Of a DNA stretch of 64,000 nucleotides, positions 43,007 to 52,290 are shown piece by piece; within the stretch, counting starts at the first letter, position 1, and each line of letters starts with the position of its first letter. Source of the stretch: Limimaricola cinnabarinus. Lineage in GTDB: Bacteria > Pseudomonadota > Alphaproteobacteria > Rhodobacterales > Rhodobacteraceae. The notes below the pieces were generated by a model that did no database searches, had not been told where the DNA came from, and saw nothing but the letters and a program-made list of their open reading frames with translations. The stretch is taken from the NCBI RefSeq assembly GCF_002723615.1, contig NZ_KZ304955.1, positions 62,001-126,000 of the forward strand. The letters run 5' to 3'. The position numbers and the translations under genes were made by a program.

Positions 43007-43645
43007 TCAATCCCTCTCGCTCCCGGCCCCCGCCCCGGCGCGGCTTGCCTCGGTGGCGGGGGCATAGGTGCGAAAGGCGAAGCTTTCCAGGATCTGGAAG
43101 GTCTCGGCGGTCACGTGACGATCAGGGGCGGCCGGCCCCCCTGCGGGGGCCTGTCCCTCGCGCGTGGACAGGGTGACCGGCCCGGCCGTGGCCGTGGCCC
43201 CCGCCGCCCCGTCCAGCTTCGGCGCGCCGCCACCGAAGAGGAGCGAGACACCCTGCCATTCGAGGGCCAGCGCCACCCCGGCGGAGCGGGAGGCCGCGGC
43301 GGCGAAGGGGGCCAGAAGCAGCGGCACCGCGACCTCCTGCAGGCGCAATGCCGCCCCGGCCTTCAGCTCGTCGGCCCGGTCGCAGATCAGCGCCCCGGCG
43401 ATGATCGGGCATAGCGGCCCGCTCCGCGCGCGCCAGATCCCATCCGATGGCCGCGGCACGAGATCGGCATAGGGTGTCCCGTCATTCCGGCGCAGCAGTT
43501 CGGCCAGAAGCCAGGGGCCGGCGAACCCATTGTCGCTGAGCCAGCGCACCGCCTTGCCCGCCTCTTCGGCCAGGCCCCAGCTCATGCCGGCGCCGCGCGC
43601 CGCCTTGCGCGACAGCGCCTCGATTTCGTTGAGCGAGCAGATCAT
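43007..43645 (-). CDS. DUF3726 family protein
   Basis: 212 residues, soluble, no signal peptide. The conserved N-terminus MICSLNEIEALSRKAARGAG, then MSWGLAEEAGKAVRWLSDNG, is the DUF3726 hallmark; the middle contains GPLCPIIAGALICDRADEL and the C-terminal third is low-complexity Gly/Ala/Pro. I know of no assigned function. It is last in the minus-strand operon and overlaps the 567-residue protein by four bases (ATGA, 43642-43645), so the two are probably made in equal amounts and may form a complex. The rest of the operon suggests uptake and oxidation of a betaine-like compound. Confidence 0.8.
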   Translation of the reverse strand: MICSLNEIEALSRKAARGAGMSWGLAEEAGKAVRWLSDNGFAGPWLLAELLRRNDGTPYADLVPRPSDGIWRARSGPLCPIIAGALICDRADELKAGAALRLQEVAVPLLLAPFAAAASRSAGVALALEWQGVSLLFGGGAPKLDGAAGATATAGPVTLSTREGQAPAGGPAAPDRHVTAETFQILESFAFRTYAPATEASRAGAGAGSERD

Positions 43646-45345
43646 GGCTGCACCTCCGGCAGGGCGGGATAGATCCAGCCCGCGAACTCCATGTCGGCGA
43701 GCTCATGCGGGAAGGGCGCGTTGCGGAACATGTTGATCCGCACCCAGCGGTCGGAACGCGGATCGAAATGGCAGGCGCCGAAGAAGGAGAGCTTCGCGCG
43801 CAAAAGGTCGATGGGCAGGACATCGGCGCCGACGGTGTTGTCGCGGATCTCGGCATAGGGATGACGGGACGCGATCTGCACCCGCCGCAGGATGTGGCGA
43901 TGCTCGGGGTGGCGCAGGAGGACATCCGCGACACGGGTTTCCCCGGCTTCGCGCTTCAAGGCCTCGAACAGCAGCGCCGCGTCGCGGCCGGGCGCCAGGG
44001 GCTGCTCATAGGCCGCGACCGGCTCCAGGTGCCGTTCGCCGAGGCGCGGTTCGAGCTTTTCTGCCGAGACATACCAGGCGCGGGCCTGGGCATCGGGGCT
44101 GTCCCAGTCGATCCCGAGCGCCCAGGCATAGTCGCGCTCGAGGATGTCGCGCAGGCGCGCCACGGTCATGCCGCCCTCGATGCTGAAACCGGCGGTTTCG
44201 TCGGCGCTCATCCGCATCGGCAGATCGTCGACCAGGGCGCCATAGGGCTCCATCATCAGCGCCACGAGAAGCTCCTGCCCCTCGAGGCTCAGCGCGGTCT
44301 CGGCCCATGTATAAAGGCGATCCCAGGGCGATGCGCCCGTCAGCGCCCCGCCTGCGACATGCCTGTCCAACCGGTCGAGATCGGCCTTCAGCCCTGCGAT
44401 CCTGCCGCGCTGGACCGGGTGTTCGGACTGCCACTCATCGACATTGCGCCGCCCGCGGCGCAGCATGATCCGAAACGCCTCCGCCTCGGCGGGCAAAGCC
44501 GCCGGCAGCGCCCTGACCCGCGCCAGCGCGATCTCGCGCGTCTCGATCCAGTTGTTGAGCAGGATCGGATGGTTGAGCAGGAAGGGCGCCATGCCGAGCC
44601 CGGTCGAATTGCCGATGCCGAAGCGGCGGCGCAGGGCGGGGTCGAGGGTCACCGCGCGGGCGCCGCCCCTGACCTTCGCGAGATGCTCGACGAGGTCCAG
44701 AACGAAGCCGCGGATCAGGAAGACGGTCAGCATTTCGGCTTGGAAGGGGGCCGCGAATTCGGGGCGGTCGCAGATGCTCTCGCGGTCGGCGGCGCCGAGC
44801 TTGCCCGAGCCGTAGACGGCGGTGGTGCGCATCAGGTAGCCCACGGCGTCGATCTGCGCCCGGTCGGGCTGCGCGCCCCGGCTCAGGCACTCGACGACAT
44901 GTTCGAACAGCCGCCCCGAACGGTTGGCGCGCGACACGGTCAGCTCCGAAGAGGTGACGCGCCCGGCCTCCTGCAGCGGCACGTTGCGCGACAGGCGCTC
45001 GATGTCCGCCCCGGACGGCAGCCCGTCGAACAGGGTGAAGGTGGTGTCCCATGCGGTGGCGATCACCCGGTCAGAGCGTTGCTCGGGCGGCAGGTCATGG
45101 GCGAAGGCGACGAGGCTGTAGCTGCGCTCGGGCCCGTGCATCGTGTAGACGGCATGGCCCACGCCCTTGCCGTCGATCTCGAAGGCGCGGCGCTCGAAGC
45201 GCCAGTTCTCGGATTTCAGCCGCCGCAGCAGCACCCGCATGAAGGACAGCCGGGATTGATGGAACGAGCCCATGCGCGCGAGCCGCATCACCGTTTCGGG
45301 GGAGCGCAGCGCCACGCGGTCGGGGCTCAGCTGGTCGAGTTTCAT
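43642..45345 (-). CDS. Uncharacterised 567-residue protein of the DUF3726/BCCT operon
   Basis: 567 residues, soluble, no signal peptide or membrane segment. The ATG at 45345 has GAGGAGG seven bases upstream. I do not recognise a catalytic family. Visible features are a basic N-terminal third (RLSFMRVLLRRLKSENWRFE), a central segment FGIGNSTGLGMAPFLLNHPI followed by LLNNWIETRE that looks strongly conserved in style, and a C-terminal third with HRHILRRVQIASRHPYAEIR and FFGACHFDPRSDRWVRINMF. The coupling to DUF3726 and the BCCT and dipeptidase neighbours suggest a catabolic enzyme or assembly factor. No function is assigned. Confidence 0.8.
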   Translation of the reverse strand: MKLDQLSPDRVALRSPETVMRLARMGSFHQSRLSFMRVLLRRLKSENWRFERRAFEIDGKGVGHAVYTMHGPERSYSLVAFAHDLPPEQRSDRVIATAWDTTFTLFDGLPSGADIERLSRNVPLQEAGRVTSSELTVSRANRSGRLFEHVVECLSRGAQPDRAQIDAVGYLMRTTAVYGSGKLGAADRESICDRPEFAAPFQAEMLTVFLIRGFVLDLVEHLAKVRGGARAVTLDPALRRRFGIGNSTGLGMAPFLLNHPILLNNWIETREIALARVRALPAALPAEAEAFRIMLRRGRRNVDEWQSEHPVQRGRIAGLKADLDRLDRHVAGGALTGASPWDRLYTWAETALSLEGQELLVALMMEPYGALVDDLPMRMSADETAGFSIEGGMTVARLRDILERDYAWALGIDWDSPDAQARAWYVSAEKLEPRLGERHLEPVAAYEQPLAPGRDAALLFEALKREAGETRVADVLLRHPEHRHILRRVQIASRHPYAEIRDNTVGADVLPIDLLRAKLSFFGACHFDPRSDRWVRINMFRNAPFPHELADMEFAGWIYPALPEVQP

Positions 45346-45416
45346 CACGCGCCTCCTCGTTGCACGATACCACGTATTGATCCGGGCGGCCCCCTGCGGG
45401 CCGCCCGGCGACCTGA

Positions 45417-46976
45417 TCAGCCGCGTTCGCGACCCTTGGCGAGGGTGATCCTGAGCGCGTCCCACAGCGAGGGCAGCAGCACCAGCGAGACCGGCACCGC
45501 CGTCACCACGATGAAGCTCTGCAGCTTGCCCACACCGCCCGCGCCGAGCGAGACGAGGATGATCGCCACCAGCCCCATGCCGATCCCCCAGAACACCCGC
45601 ACCGGCATCGAGGAGCGGTCCTCGTCCGACATGGCGACCGAGATCACGTAAGTCATCGAGTCGCCGGTGGTGGCCACGAAGATCGTGGTCAGCACCAGAA
45701 ACAGCAGCGAGACGATGAAGCCCATCGGCAGCTGCTGGGTGATCGCCAGAAGCGCCGCGGGCAGGTTGAAGCCCTCGAAAGCGGTGGAGACGGAGCCCGT
45801 CTCGGCCAGCTCGAAGGCGATGCCGGAGCCGCCGATGATGGTGAACCAGAAGGTGGTGATGATCGGCGCCACCAGCGACAGCATGATCACGATCGAGCGG
45901 ATCGAGCGGCCGCGCGAAATGCGGGCGATGAACATTGCCATCAAGGGGCCGTAGCCCATGAACCAGCCCCAGAAGAACACCGTCCACCAGCCGAGCCAGC
46001 CCGGCTCACCGAACAGACCGGCTTCGCCGCGATGGAGCGCCATCTGGAAGAAATTGCCGATATAGCCGGTGAAGCCCGCGACATAGCTTTCGAAGATGAA
46101 GGCGGTCGGGCCGAACACCAGCATGAACAGCAACAGCGCGCCCGCGAGGATCACGTTGACCTTGCTCAGAAGCTGGATGCCGCGGGTGAGCCCCGACATG
46201 GCCGAGATCGTGTAGAGCGTCACCAGACCGGCGATCACCATCGCCTGCGTGGCGAAGCTGTCGGGCAGGCCGAACAGCGCGTTCAGCCCGTAGCTGACCT
46301 GTAGCCCGAGAAAGCCGATCGGCCCCACGGTGCCCGCGACGACCGCGATGATGCAGGACGCATCGGCGGCAAGTCCGATCGGCCCGCGGATCGCGCGATC
46401 TCCGAAAAGCGGGTAGAGCAGCGTGCGCGGCGCCAGAGGCAGGCCCTTTTCATAGTGGTAATGCATCAGCATCACGGTCGAGAGCGCGCCCAGGATCGCC
46501 CAGGCGAGAAAGCCCCAATGCATGAAGCTCTGCGCCAGCGCCGGGGCCACGGCCGCAGGCGTGCCGGCCTCGGCGCCGAACAGAGGCGGCGAGGACAGGA
46601 AATGCGCCATCGGCTCGCCCGCGGCCCAGAACACGCCGCCGCCCGCCAGCAGCGTGCACATGATCATCGCGCCCCACTGGAACACCGAGAATTCGGGCCG
46701 CGCGAGGCCGCCCATGATCGCCCGCCCGCCGGGCAGCACGACGAGGACAAGGCCGATCAGGAAGGTCGCCAGCAGGAGTAACTGCCAGTAGAGGCCGAAA
46801 TACCTGGCCGAAAAGGCGAAGCTCGCATCCACCATCGACGAGAGCAGCTCCAGATCGACGAGCGCGATCAGGCAGAAGAGGGCGATGAAGCCGCCGGTGA
46901 TGGCGAAGAGCGGCTTGTTGATATGGCCGGGGTCGGGCGTATCCGCCGCCGCCGGGCTCTGTGTCTGGTCCGTCAT
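45417..46976 (-). CDS. BCCT-family transporter (betaine/carnitine/choline type)
   Basis: 519 residues with about twelve membrane helices. The family signature region reads GWWTVFFWGWFMGYGPLMAM, ending FIARISRGRSIR, and QWGAMIMCTLLAGGGVFWAA precedes it. BCCT proteins import quaternary ammonium or sulfonium compounds using sodium or proton gradients. The short C-terminal tail argues for a nutrient transporter rather than an osmosensor. It lies between the dipeptidase gene (47020) and the uncharacterised protein (45345), all on the minus strand, and should supply the operon's substrate. The specific ligand is unknown. Confidence 0.92.
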   Translation of the reverse strand: MTDQTQSPAAADTPDPGHINKPLFAITGGFIALFCLIALVDLELLSSMVDASFAFSARYFGLYWQLLLLATFLIGLVLVVLPGGRAIMGGLARPEFSVFQWGAMIMCTLLAGGGVFWAAGEPMAHFLSSPPLFGAEAGTPAAVAPALAQSFMHWGFLAWAILGALSTVMLMHYHYEKGLPLAPRTLLYPLFGDRAIRGPIGLAADASCIIAVVAGTVGPIGFLGLQVSYGLNALFGLPDSFATQAMVIAGLVTLYTISAMSGLTRGIQLLSKVNVILAGALLLFMLVFGPTAFIFESYVAGFTGYIGNFFQMALHRGEAGLFGEPGWLGWWTVFFWGWFMGYGPLMAMFIARISRGRSIRSIVIMLSLVAPIITTFWFTIIGGSGIAFELAETGSVSTAFEGFNLPAALLAITQQLPMGFIVSLLFLVLTTIFVATTGDSMTYVISVAMSDEDRSSMPVRVFWGIGMGLVAIILVSLGAGGVGKLQSFIVVTAVPVSLVLLPSLWDALRITLAKGRERG

Positions 46977-47019
46977 TCCATCCTCCCTGAAGGAATTGCC
47001 GAAGATCCGTCCCGCGGCG

Positions 47020-48027
47020 CTACTCGGCCGCCGCCCTCAGCCCCGCCTCCTCCGCGGCGCCGAAGTTCTTGTCGAAGAAGCGCAGCCAGTTCTCTCCCAT
47101 GATCCCGGCCACCTCCCTTTGGTCGAAGCCCACGGCGCGCAGCCCGGCCTCGATGTTGGAGAAATCCCTGTTATCCGCGAACCATTCCGGCATGTCGGGA
47201 AAGCCGGGTGCGGCGGCCGAGCCTTCGCCGTAATCGACCCGCTTGGTCCAGCGGCCCATGCGCATCCAGTCGACCACGCTGTCGGGGTGGTCCTGGCACA
47301 GATCCGAACCGATCCCGAGGCTCTGCGCCCCCACCATCTCGGCGCTGCGCGCGACCATCTCGCAGAAGCTTTCGAGCGTGCAGCCGCCCTTGTCCTTGAG
47401 GTGATGCGGGTAGAGCGAGAAGCCGAGCATGCCGCCCGTTTCGGCCAGCGCCCGGATCACCGCGTCGCTCTTGTTGCGCCGCGCGGGCGCCCAGAAGGCC
47501 GGGTTGGCATGGGTGATGGCGATGGGCCGCGCGGAGTGCTCGATCGCCTCCAGCGTCGAGCGTTCGGCGGAATGGCTCATGTCGACGACGAGGCCGACGC
47601 GGTTCATCTCCTCGATCACCTCGCGGCCCATGCGGGTGAGGCCGGGATCTTCGGCCTCGTAGCAGCCCGTCGCCAGCAGCGACTGGTTGTTGTAGCTCAG
47701 CTGCATGAAGCGCGCGCCAAGCGTGTGGAGGACCTCGACGAGGCCGATGTCGTCCTCGATCGGCGAGGGGTTCTGGAAGCCGAAGAAGATCGCGGTGCGC
47801 CCTTCGGCCTTCGCACGGCGCACGTCGCAGCCGGTCCGGCCCTGGAAGATCAGATCCGGGAACCGCTCGAACCGGCGGTTCCAGGCCTCGATGTTGAGCA
47901 CCGTCTCGCGGAAGTTCTCGTGATAGGCGATGGTGACATGGACCGCGTCCACGCCCCCCTCGCGCATCTGGCGGAAGATCTTTTCCGACCAGTTGGCGTA
48001 TTGCAGGCCATCGATCCTGTAGGTCAC
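47020..48027 (-). CDS. M19 (renal dipeptidase) family protein with incomplete metal site
   Basis: 335 residues of the membrane-dipeptidase TIM-barrel family, cytoplasmic. Retained are DMSHSAERS and ITHANPAFWAPARRNKSD (second metal site and arginine) and LGIGSDLCQDHP. Lost are the HxD motif (DGLQYANW replaces DGHNDLP) and the bridging glutamate region (IFFGFQNPSP replaces IEGG). A similar subgroup member is encoded beside the dimethylglycine demethylase genes of Pseudomonas, linking it to N-methyl compound breakdown. It overlaps the aldehyde dehydrogenase by four bases. Likely a C-N hydrolase on a non-peptide substrate (inference). Confidence 0.87.
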   Translation of the reverse strand: MTYRIDGLQYANWSEKIFRQMREGGVDAVHVTIAYHENFRETVLNIEAWNRRFERFPDLIFQGRTGCDVRRAKAEGRTAIFFGFQNPSPIEDDIGLVEVLHTLGARFMQLSYNNQSLLATGCYEAEDPGLTRMGREVIEEMNRVGLVVDMSHSAERSTLEAIEHSARPIAITHANPAFWAPARRNKSDAVIRALAETGGMLGFSLYPHHLKDKGGCTLESFCEMVARSAEMVGAQSLGIGSDLCQDHPDSVVDWMRMGRWTKRVDYGEGSAAAPGFPDMPEWFADNRDFSNIEAGLRAVGFDQREVAGIMGENWLRFFDKNFGAAEEAGLRAAAE

Positions 48028-49493
48028 GCCAGCTCCTCCGGCGTGCCGGCCGCGATATAGGCGGTCTTGACGGTGGTGTAGAACTCGGCCGCATAAGAGC
48101 CCTGCTCGCGCGGGCCGTAGGAGGAATTGCCGCGCCCGCCGAAGGGCACGTGGTAGTCGGTCCCGGCGGTCGGCAGGTTGACCATGACGCAGCCCGTGCG
48201 CGCGTTGCGCCGGAAATGCGTGGCACGCGCGATGGAGCGGGTGACGATGCCCGAGGTCAGGCCGAACTCGGTGTCGTTCACCACGTCCAGCGCCTCGGCA
48301 TAGGAGCCGACCTTGATGACGCAGGCGATGGGGGCGAACATTTCTTCGCGGTTGATCCGCATGGCGTTCGTGGTGCCGGTGAAGACGGCGGGCGACATGT
48401 AATGGCCTTCGGTGGCAAGGCTGAGGCGTTCGCCGCCGCAGGCCAGCGTCGCCCCTTCGGATTTGCCCAGCTCGATGTAATCGAGATTGGCCTTGAGCTG
48501 CTCCTCGCTGACGACGGGGCCGATCTGCGTGCCCTCCTCCAGCGCATGGCCGACCTTCATCGCCTTGGCACCCGCGACCAGCTTCTCGACGAATGCGTCA
48601 TGCACGGCCTCGTGCACCACCAGCCGCGAGGAGGCGGTGCATTTCTGGCCGGAGCCGCCGAAGGCACCGCCGAGCGCGAGGCTGACGGCAAGGTCGAGAT
48701 CGGCGTCGTCCATCACCGCGAGCGCGTTCTTCGAGCCCATCTCCATCTGGATCTTGGTGAAGTTCTCGACCGCCGCGCGGGCGATGCCGCGCCCGACGGG
48801 GACCGAGCCGGTAAAGGAGATGGCGTCGAGCGTGGGGCTCTCGACCAGCTTCTGGCCGATTTCGCGCCCCGCCCCCATGACGAGGTTGAACAGCCCCTCG
48901 GGGATGTCCTGGCGGCTGATGATCTCGGTCAGCGCCACGGCCGAGGCGGGGGTGACATTGGCGGGCTTCCAGATCACCGCATTGCCGAAGGCCAGCGCGG
49001 GGGCGATCTTCCAGCTCGCGGTCGCGGTCGGGAAATTCCACGGGCTGATGACCGCGACGACGCCCACCGGCTCGCGCCGCACGTCGATCTCGACGCCCGC
49101 GCGCACGGAGTCGGCGGTGTCGCCGATCTGGCGCAGGCATTCGGCGGCGTAATAGGTGAAGAACTGGCCTGCGCGGTATATCTCGCCCTTGCCCTCCGCG
49201 AGCGGCTTGCCCTCCTCGCGCGACAGCAGTTCGCCCAGCTCGGCGGCGCGGGCCATCATCTCGGTGCCGATCGCCATCAGCACGTCATGGCGCCGCTCGG
49301 GGCCATGGCCCGCCCAGATCGCCTGCGCCCGCTTCGCCGCCGCCAAAGCGTCGTCGAGCTGCGCGGCGCTGGCCTGCGCGTAGCGGCCCACCAGCTCGGA
49401 CAGGTCCGAGGGGTTGCGGTTCTCGATCTCGCCGGCCCCGGCAACCCAGGCCCCTGCGATGTAATTGCGGTTGAGGTCGGTCATGGCGTTCAT
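48024..49493 (-). CDS. NAD(P)-dependent aldehyde dehydrogenase
   Basis: 489 residues, full length. Substrate/cofactor motifs are VISPWNFPTATASWKIAPAL, FTGSVPVGRGIARAA, the general base in QMEMGSKNALAVMDD and the catalytic cysteine in GGSGQKCTASSRLVV. The start at 49493 has AGGAG eight bases upstream; another ATG nine bases on is possible. It resembles ketoglutaric-semialdehyde and related dehydrogenases. As first gene of the 43007-49493 operon it should oxidise an aldehyde made from the BCCT substrate, but the substrate is not determined. Inverted repeats upstream (49561-49605) are likely regulatory. Confidence 0.9.
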   Translation of the reverse strand: MNAMTDLNRNYIAGAWVAGAGEIENRNPSDLSELVGRYAQASAAQLDDALAAAKRAQAIWAGHGPERRHDVLMAIGTEMMARAAELGELLSREEGKPLAEGKGEIYRAGQFFTYYAAECLRQIGDTADSVRAGVEIDVRREPVGVVAVISPWNFPTATASWKIAPALAFGNAVIWKPANVTPASAVALTEIISRQDIPEGLFNLVMGAGREIGQKLVESPTLDAISFTGSVPVGRGIARAAVENFTKIQMEMGSKNALAVMDDADLDLAVSLALGGAFGGSGQKCTASSRLVVHEAVHDAFVEKLVAGAKAMKVGHALEEGTQIGPVVSEEQLKANLDYIELGKSEGATLACGGERLSLATEGHYMSPAVFTGTTNAMRINREEMFAPIACVIKVGSYAEALDVVNDTEFGLTSGIVTRSIARATHFRRNARTGCVMVNLPTAGTDYHVPFGGRGNSSYGPREQGSYAAEFYTTVKTAYIAAGTPEELA

Positions 49494-49560
49494 GCGCTGT
49501 CTCCTGTCTGGACCGGGCGTCCCGGACGTGATTGCAGACAGTAGGCCCGACCGAAGCCGT

Positions 49561-49605
49561 TCAATCAAACTCGATTACATTGAATCCATTTCAGCAAAGC
49601 TGAAG
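49561..49605. promoter_or_regulatory. Two inverted repeats upstream of the aldehyde dehydrogenase operon
   Basis: TTCAAT (49561-49566) with ATTGAA (49580-49585), spacer 13; and TTCAGC-AAA-GCTGAA (49591-49605), a perfect 6+3+6 palindrome ending at the LysR stop codon. Both use TTCA/TGAA half-sites, like those in the lysR-rid gap at 50492-50518. They are good candidates for LysR-regulator binding upstream of 49493. The second could also fold as a weak terminator of lysR. Confidence 0.6.
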
Positions 49606-50490
49606 TCAGACTGTATCGCGCAGATCCGCCGTCTCTTTCTCGAGCACGCGCAGAAAGGCGCGCGCTGCCGGTGGCAGCAGGCGGCGCGGCTGCGAGACGA
49701 GGTAGAGATGCCGCCGTGCCTCGCTTTCGGCGAGCGGGAGAAAGGCGAGCCCTTCATCGTCCAGCGGCACGGCGCGGCGGGGCAGCAGCGTCAGCCCGAC
49801 GCCGCCGCGGACCAGCGCCAGCAGCGAGGCGGTATTGGGCACCGACATCGGAGCGGCGTCGAGGATCGGGGCGAAGGCGGGGTCCTCGATCAGCCGGCAC
49901 AGCCCGTTGGCGATGAAGTCGCGCCCGGCAAGATCGCGCCAGCCGACCGCATCGCCGCGCGAAGCGAGCACGTCGCCCGGCGCGCAGACCACCCCGAAAG
50001 GGTCCGAGAACAGCAGCTTGCGCTCGAAACCGGCCCCCGCCGCGATGCTGGCGATGCCGATATCGGCGCGCTCGGCTTCAAGCTCGCGCTGCACCGAGGC
50101 GCTGTCCATGTCGCGCATGTCGATCCGCACCTTCGGATGGTCGCGGCGAAAGCGGCGGATCACCGGCGGCAGTATCGCCGTCGCGACCGAGGGCGTGACC
50201 GCCAGCCGCACCTGCCCCTCCTCGGCACGCGACAGCCCCTCGATCGCCGCGACCGTGCGGCCGAAATGCTCGACCTCGCGCCTTGCCTCGCCATAGACCA
50301 TCTCGCCCAAGGGCGTCAGCCGCGACTTCCGCGCCGTCTCGAACAGGGCGGCGCCGACATGCTCCTCGAATTGCTTGAGCATCATGGAGACGGCCGAAGG
50401 GGTGCGGCCAAGCTGGCTGGCGGCCTCGTTCAGGCTGCCCTGTTGCACCACCGCGCAGAAGCAGCGCAGCATTTCGATCTTGATCGCCAA
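49606..50490 (-). CDS. LysR-family regulator of the BCCT/dipeptidase operon
   Basis: 294 residues. The N-terminal winged helix reads EMLRCFCAVVQQGSLNEAAS, QLGRTPSAVSMMLKQFEEHV; the effector domain from about 90 includes RLAVTPSVATAILPPVIRRF. It is immediately upstream of the aldehyde dehydrogenase operon on the same strand (112-base gap) and divergent from the Rid gene at 50589. Shared TTCA/TGAA repeats in both gaps suggest it controls both and itself. The inducer is unknown. Confidence 0.9.
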   Translation of the reverse strand: MAIKIEMLRCFCAVVQQGSLNEAASQLGRTPSAVSMMLKQFEEHVGAALFETARKSRLTPLGEMVYGEARREVEHFGRTVAAIEGLSRAEEGQVRLAVTPSVATAILPPVIRRFRRDHPKVRIDMRDMDSASVQRELEAERADIGIASIAAGAGFERKLLFSDPFGVVCAPGDVLASRGDAVGWRDLAGRDFIANGLCRLIEDPAFAPILDAAPMSVPNTASLLALVRGGVGLTLLPRRAVPLDDEGLAFLPLAESEARRHLYLVSQPRRLLPPAARAFLRVLEKETADLRDTV

Positions 50491-50491
50491 G

Positions 50492-50518
50492 TTCAGAATC
50501 CTTGAAGTAGATTTCAGG
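50492..50518. promoter_or_regulatory. LysR-type repeats in the lysR-rid divergent gap
   Basis: TTCAGAATCCTTGAA (50492-50506) and the overlapping TTGAAGTAGATTTCAG (50502-50517) give consecutive TTCA/TGAA half-sites, and ATTTCAG is also present at 49589-49595. The TGAA-N6-TTCA arrangement (50503-50516) fits the T-N11-A LysR box. The site starts two bases before the lysR ATG, consistent with autorepression. Confidence 0.55.
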
Positions 50519-50588
50519 TAATGAACTTTGCCTGAAGCCGCGAAGGCTGTCTACAAGGCGGGTGGATACCAATCACAAGGAGCGGCTC

Positions 50589-50945
50589 ATGACCGGCACC
50601 CTCAGGAAAATCGGCGGCTCGGCCCGCTTCTCCGCGATCGCGGTCCATAACGGGCAGGTGCATCTCGCCGGGCAGGTGTCGCAGCTCAAGGATGGCGACA
50701 TCGAGGCGCAGTCGCGCGACGTCTTCGCCAAGGTCGACGCGCTTCTCACGGAGGCGGGGTCGAGCCGCGAGGACCTGATCTCGGTGCAGATCTGGCTTGC
50801 CGACATGGCCGATTATGCCGGCATGAACGCGGTCTGGGACGAATGGGTCTCGGGCGTCACGCCGCCGACGCGGGTCTGCGTCGAGGCGCGCATGGCGCAG
50901 CCGCATTACCGCGTCGAGGTGCTGGCCATCGCGGCGGCGCGCTGA
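50589..50945 (+). CDS. RidA/YjgF family protein
   Basis: 118 residues from the ATG at 50589, which follows AAGGAG. The family elements are LRKIGGSARFSAIAVHNGQV, LAGQVSQLKDGDIEAQSRDV and a C-terminal PTRVCVEARMAQPHYRVEVL containing the arginine and acidic region used to bind ketoacids or imines. Rid proteins hydrolyse reactive enamines/imines formed by PLP enzymes or amine oxidation. Divergent placement from the LysR gene links it to the 43007-49493 operon, where imine intermediates would be expected if an amine is being oxidised (inference). Confidence 0.87.
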   Translation: MTGTLRKIGGSARFSAIAVHNGQVHLAGQVSQLKDGDIEAQSRDVFAKVDALLTEAGSSREDLISVQIWLADMADYAGMNAVWDEWVSGVTPPTRVCVEARMAQPHYRVEVLAIAAAR

Positions 50946-50984
50946 GCGGACAGCGCCTGAGCGCCCTTCCGCCTTCGGGCGATC

Positions 50985-51017
50985 AAGGCCCGCGCGACAC
51001 CCGGTCGCGCGGGCCTT
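50985..51017. terminator. Bidirectional terminator between rid and frmA
   Basis: AAGGCCCGCGCGA (50985-50997) and TCGCGCGGGCCTT (51005-51017) form a perfect 13-bp stem with a seven-base loop. The A and T pairs at the base work in both directions. It separates the convergent Rid (+) and formaldehyde dehydrogenase (-) genes. Confidence 0.75.
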
Positions 51018-51021
51018 CATC

Positions 51022-52215
<1,194 letters not shown>

Positions 52216-52290
52216 TTAATTCACCAGGCGCGTTAATCGCCGGTTCGGGAAAACACCATTGCACATGCGCAAAGATCGGAGGGGCCGGCG

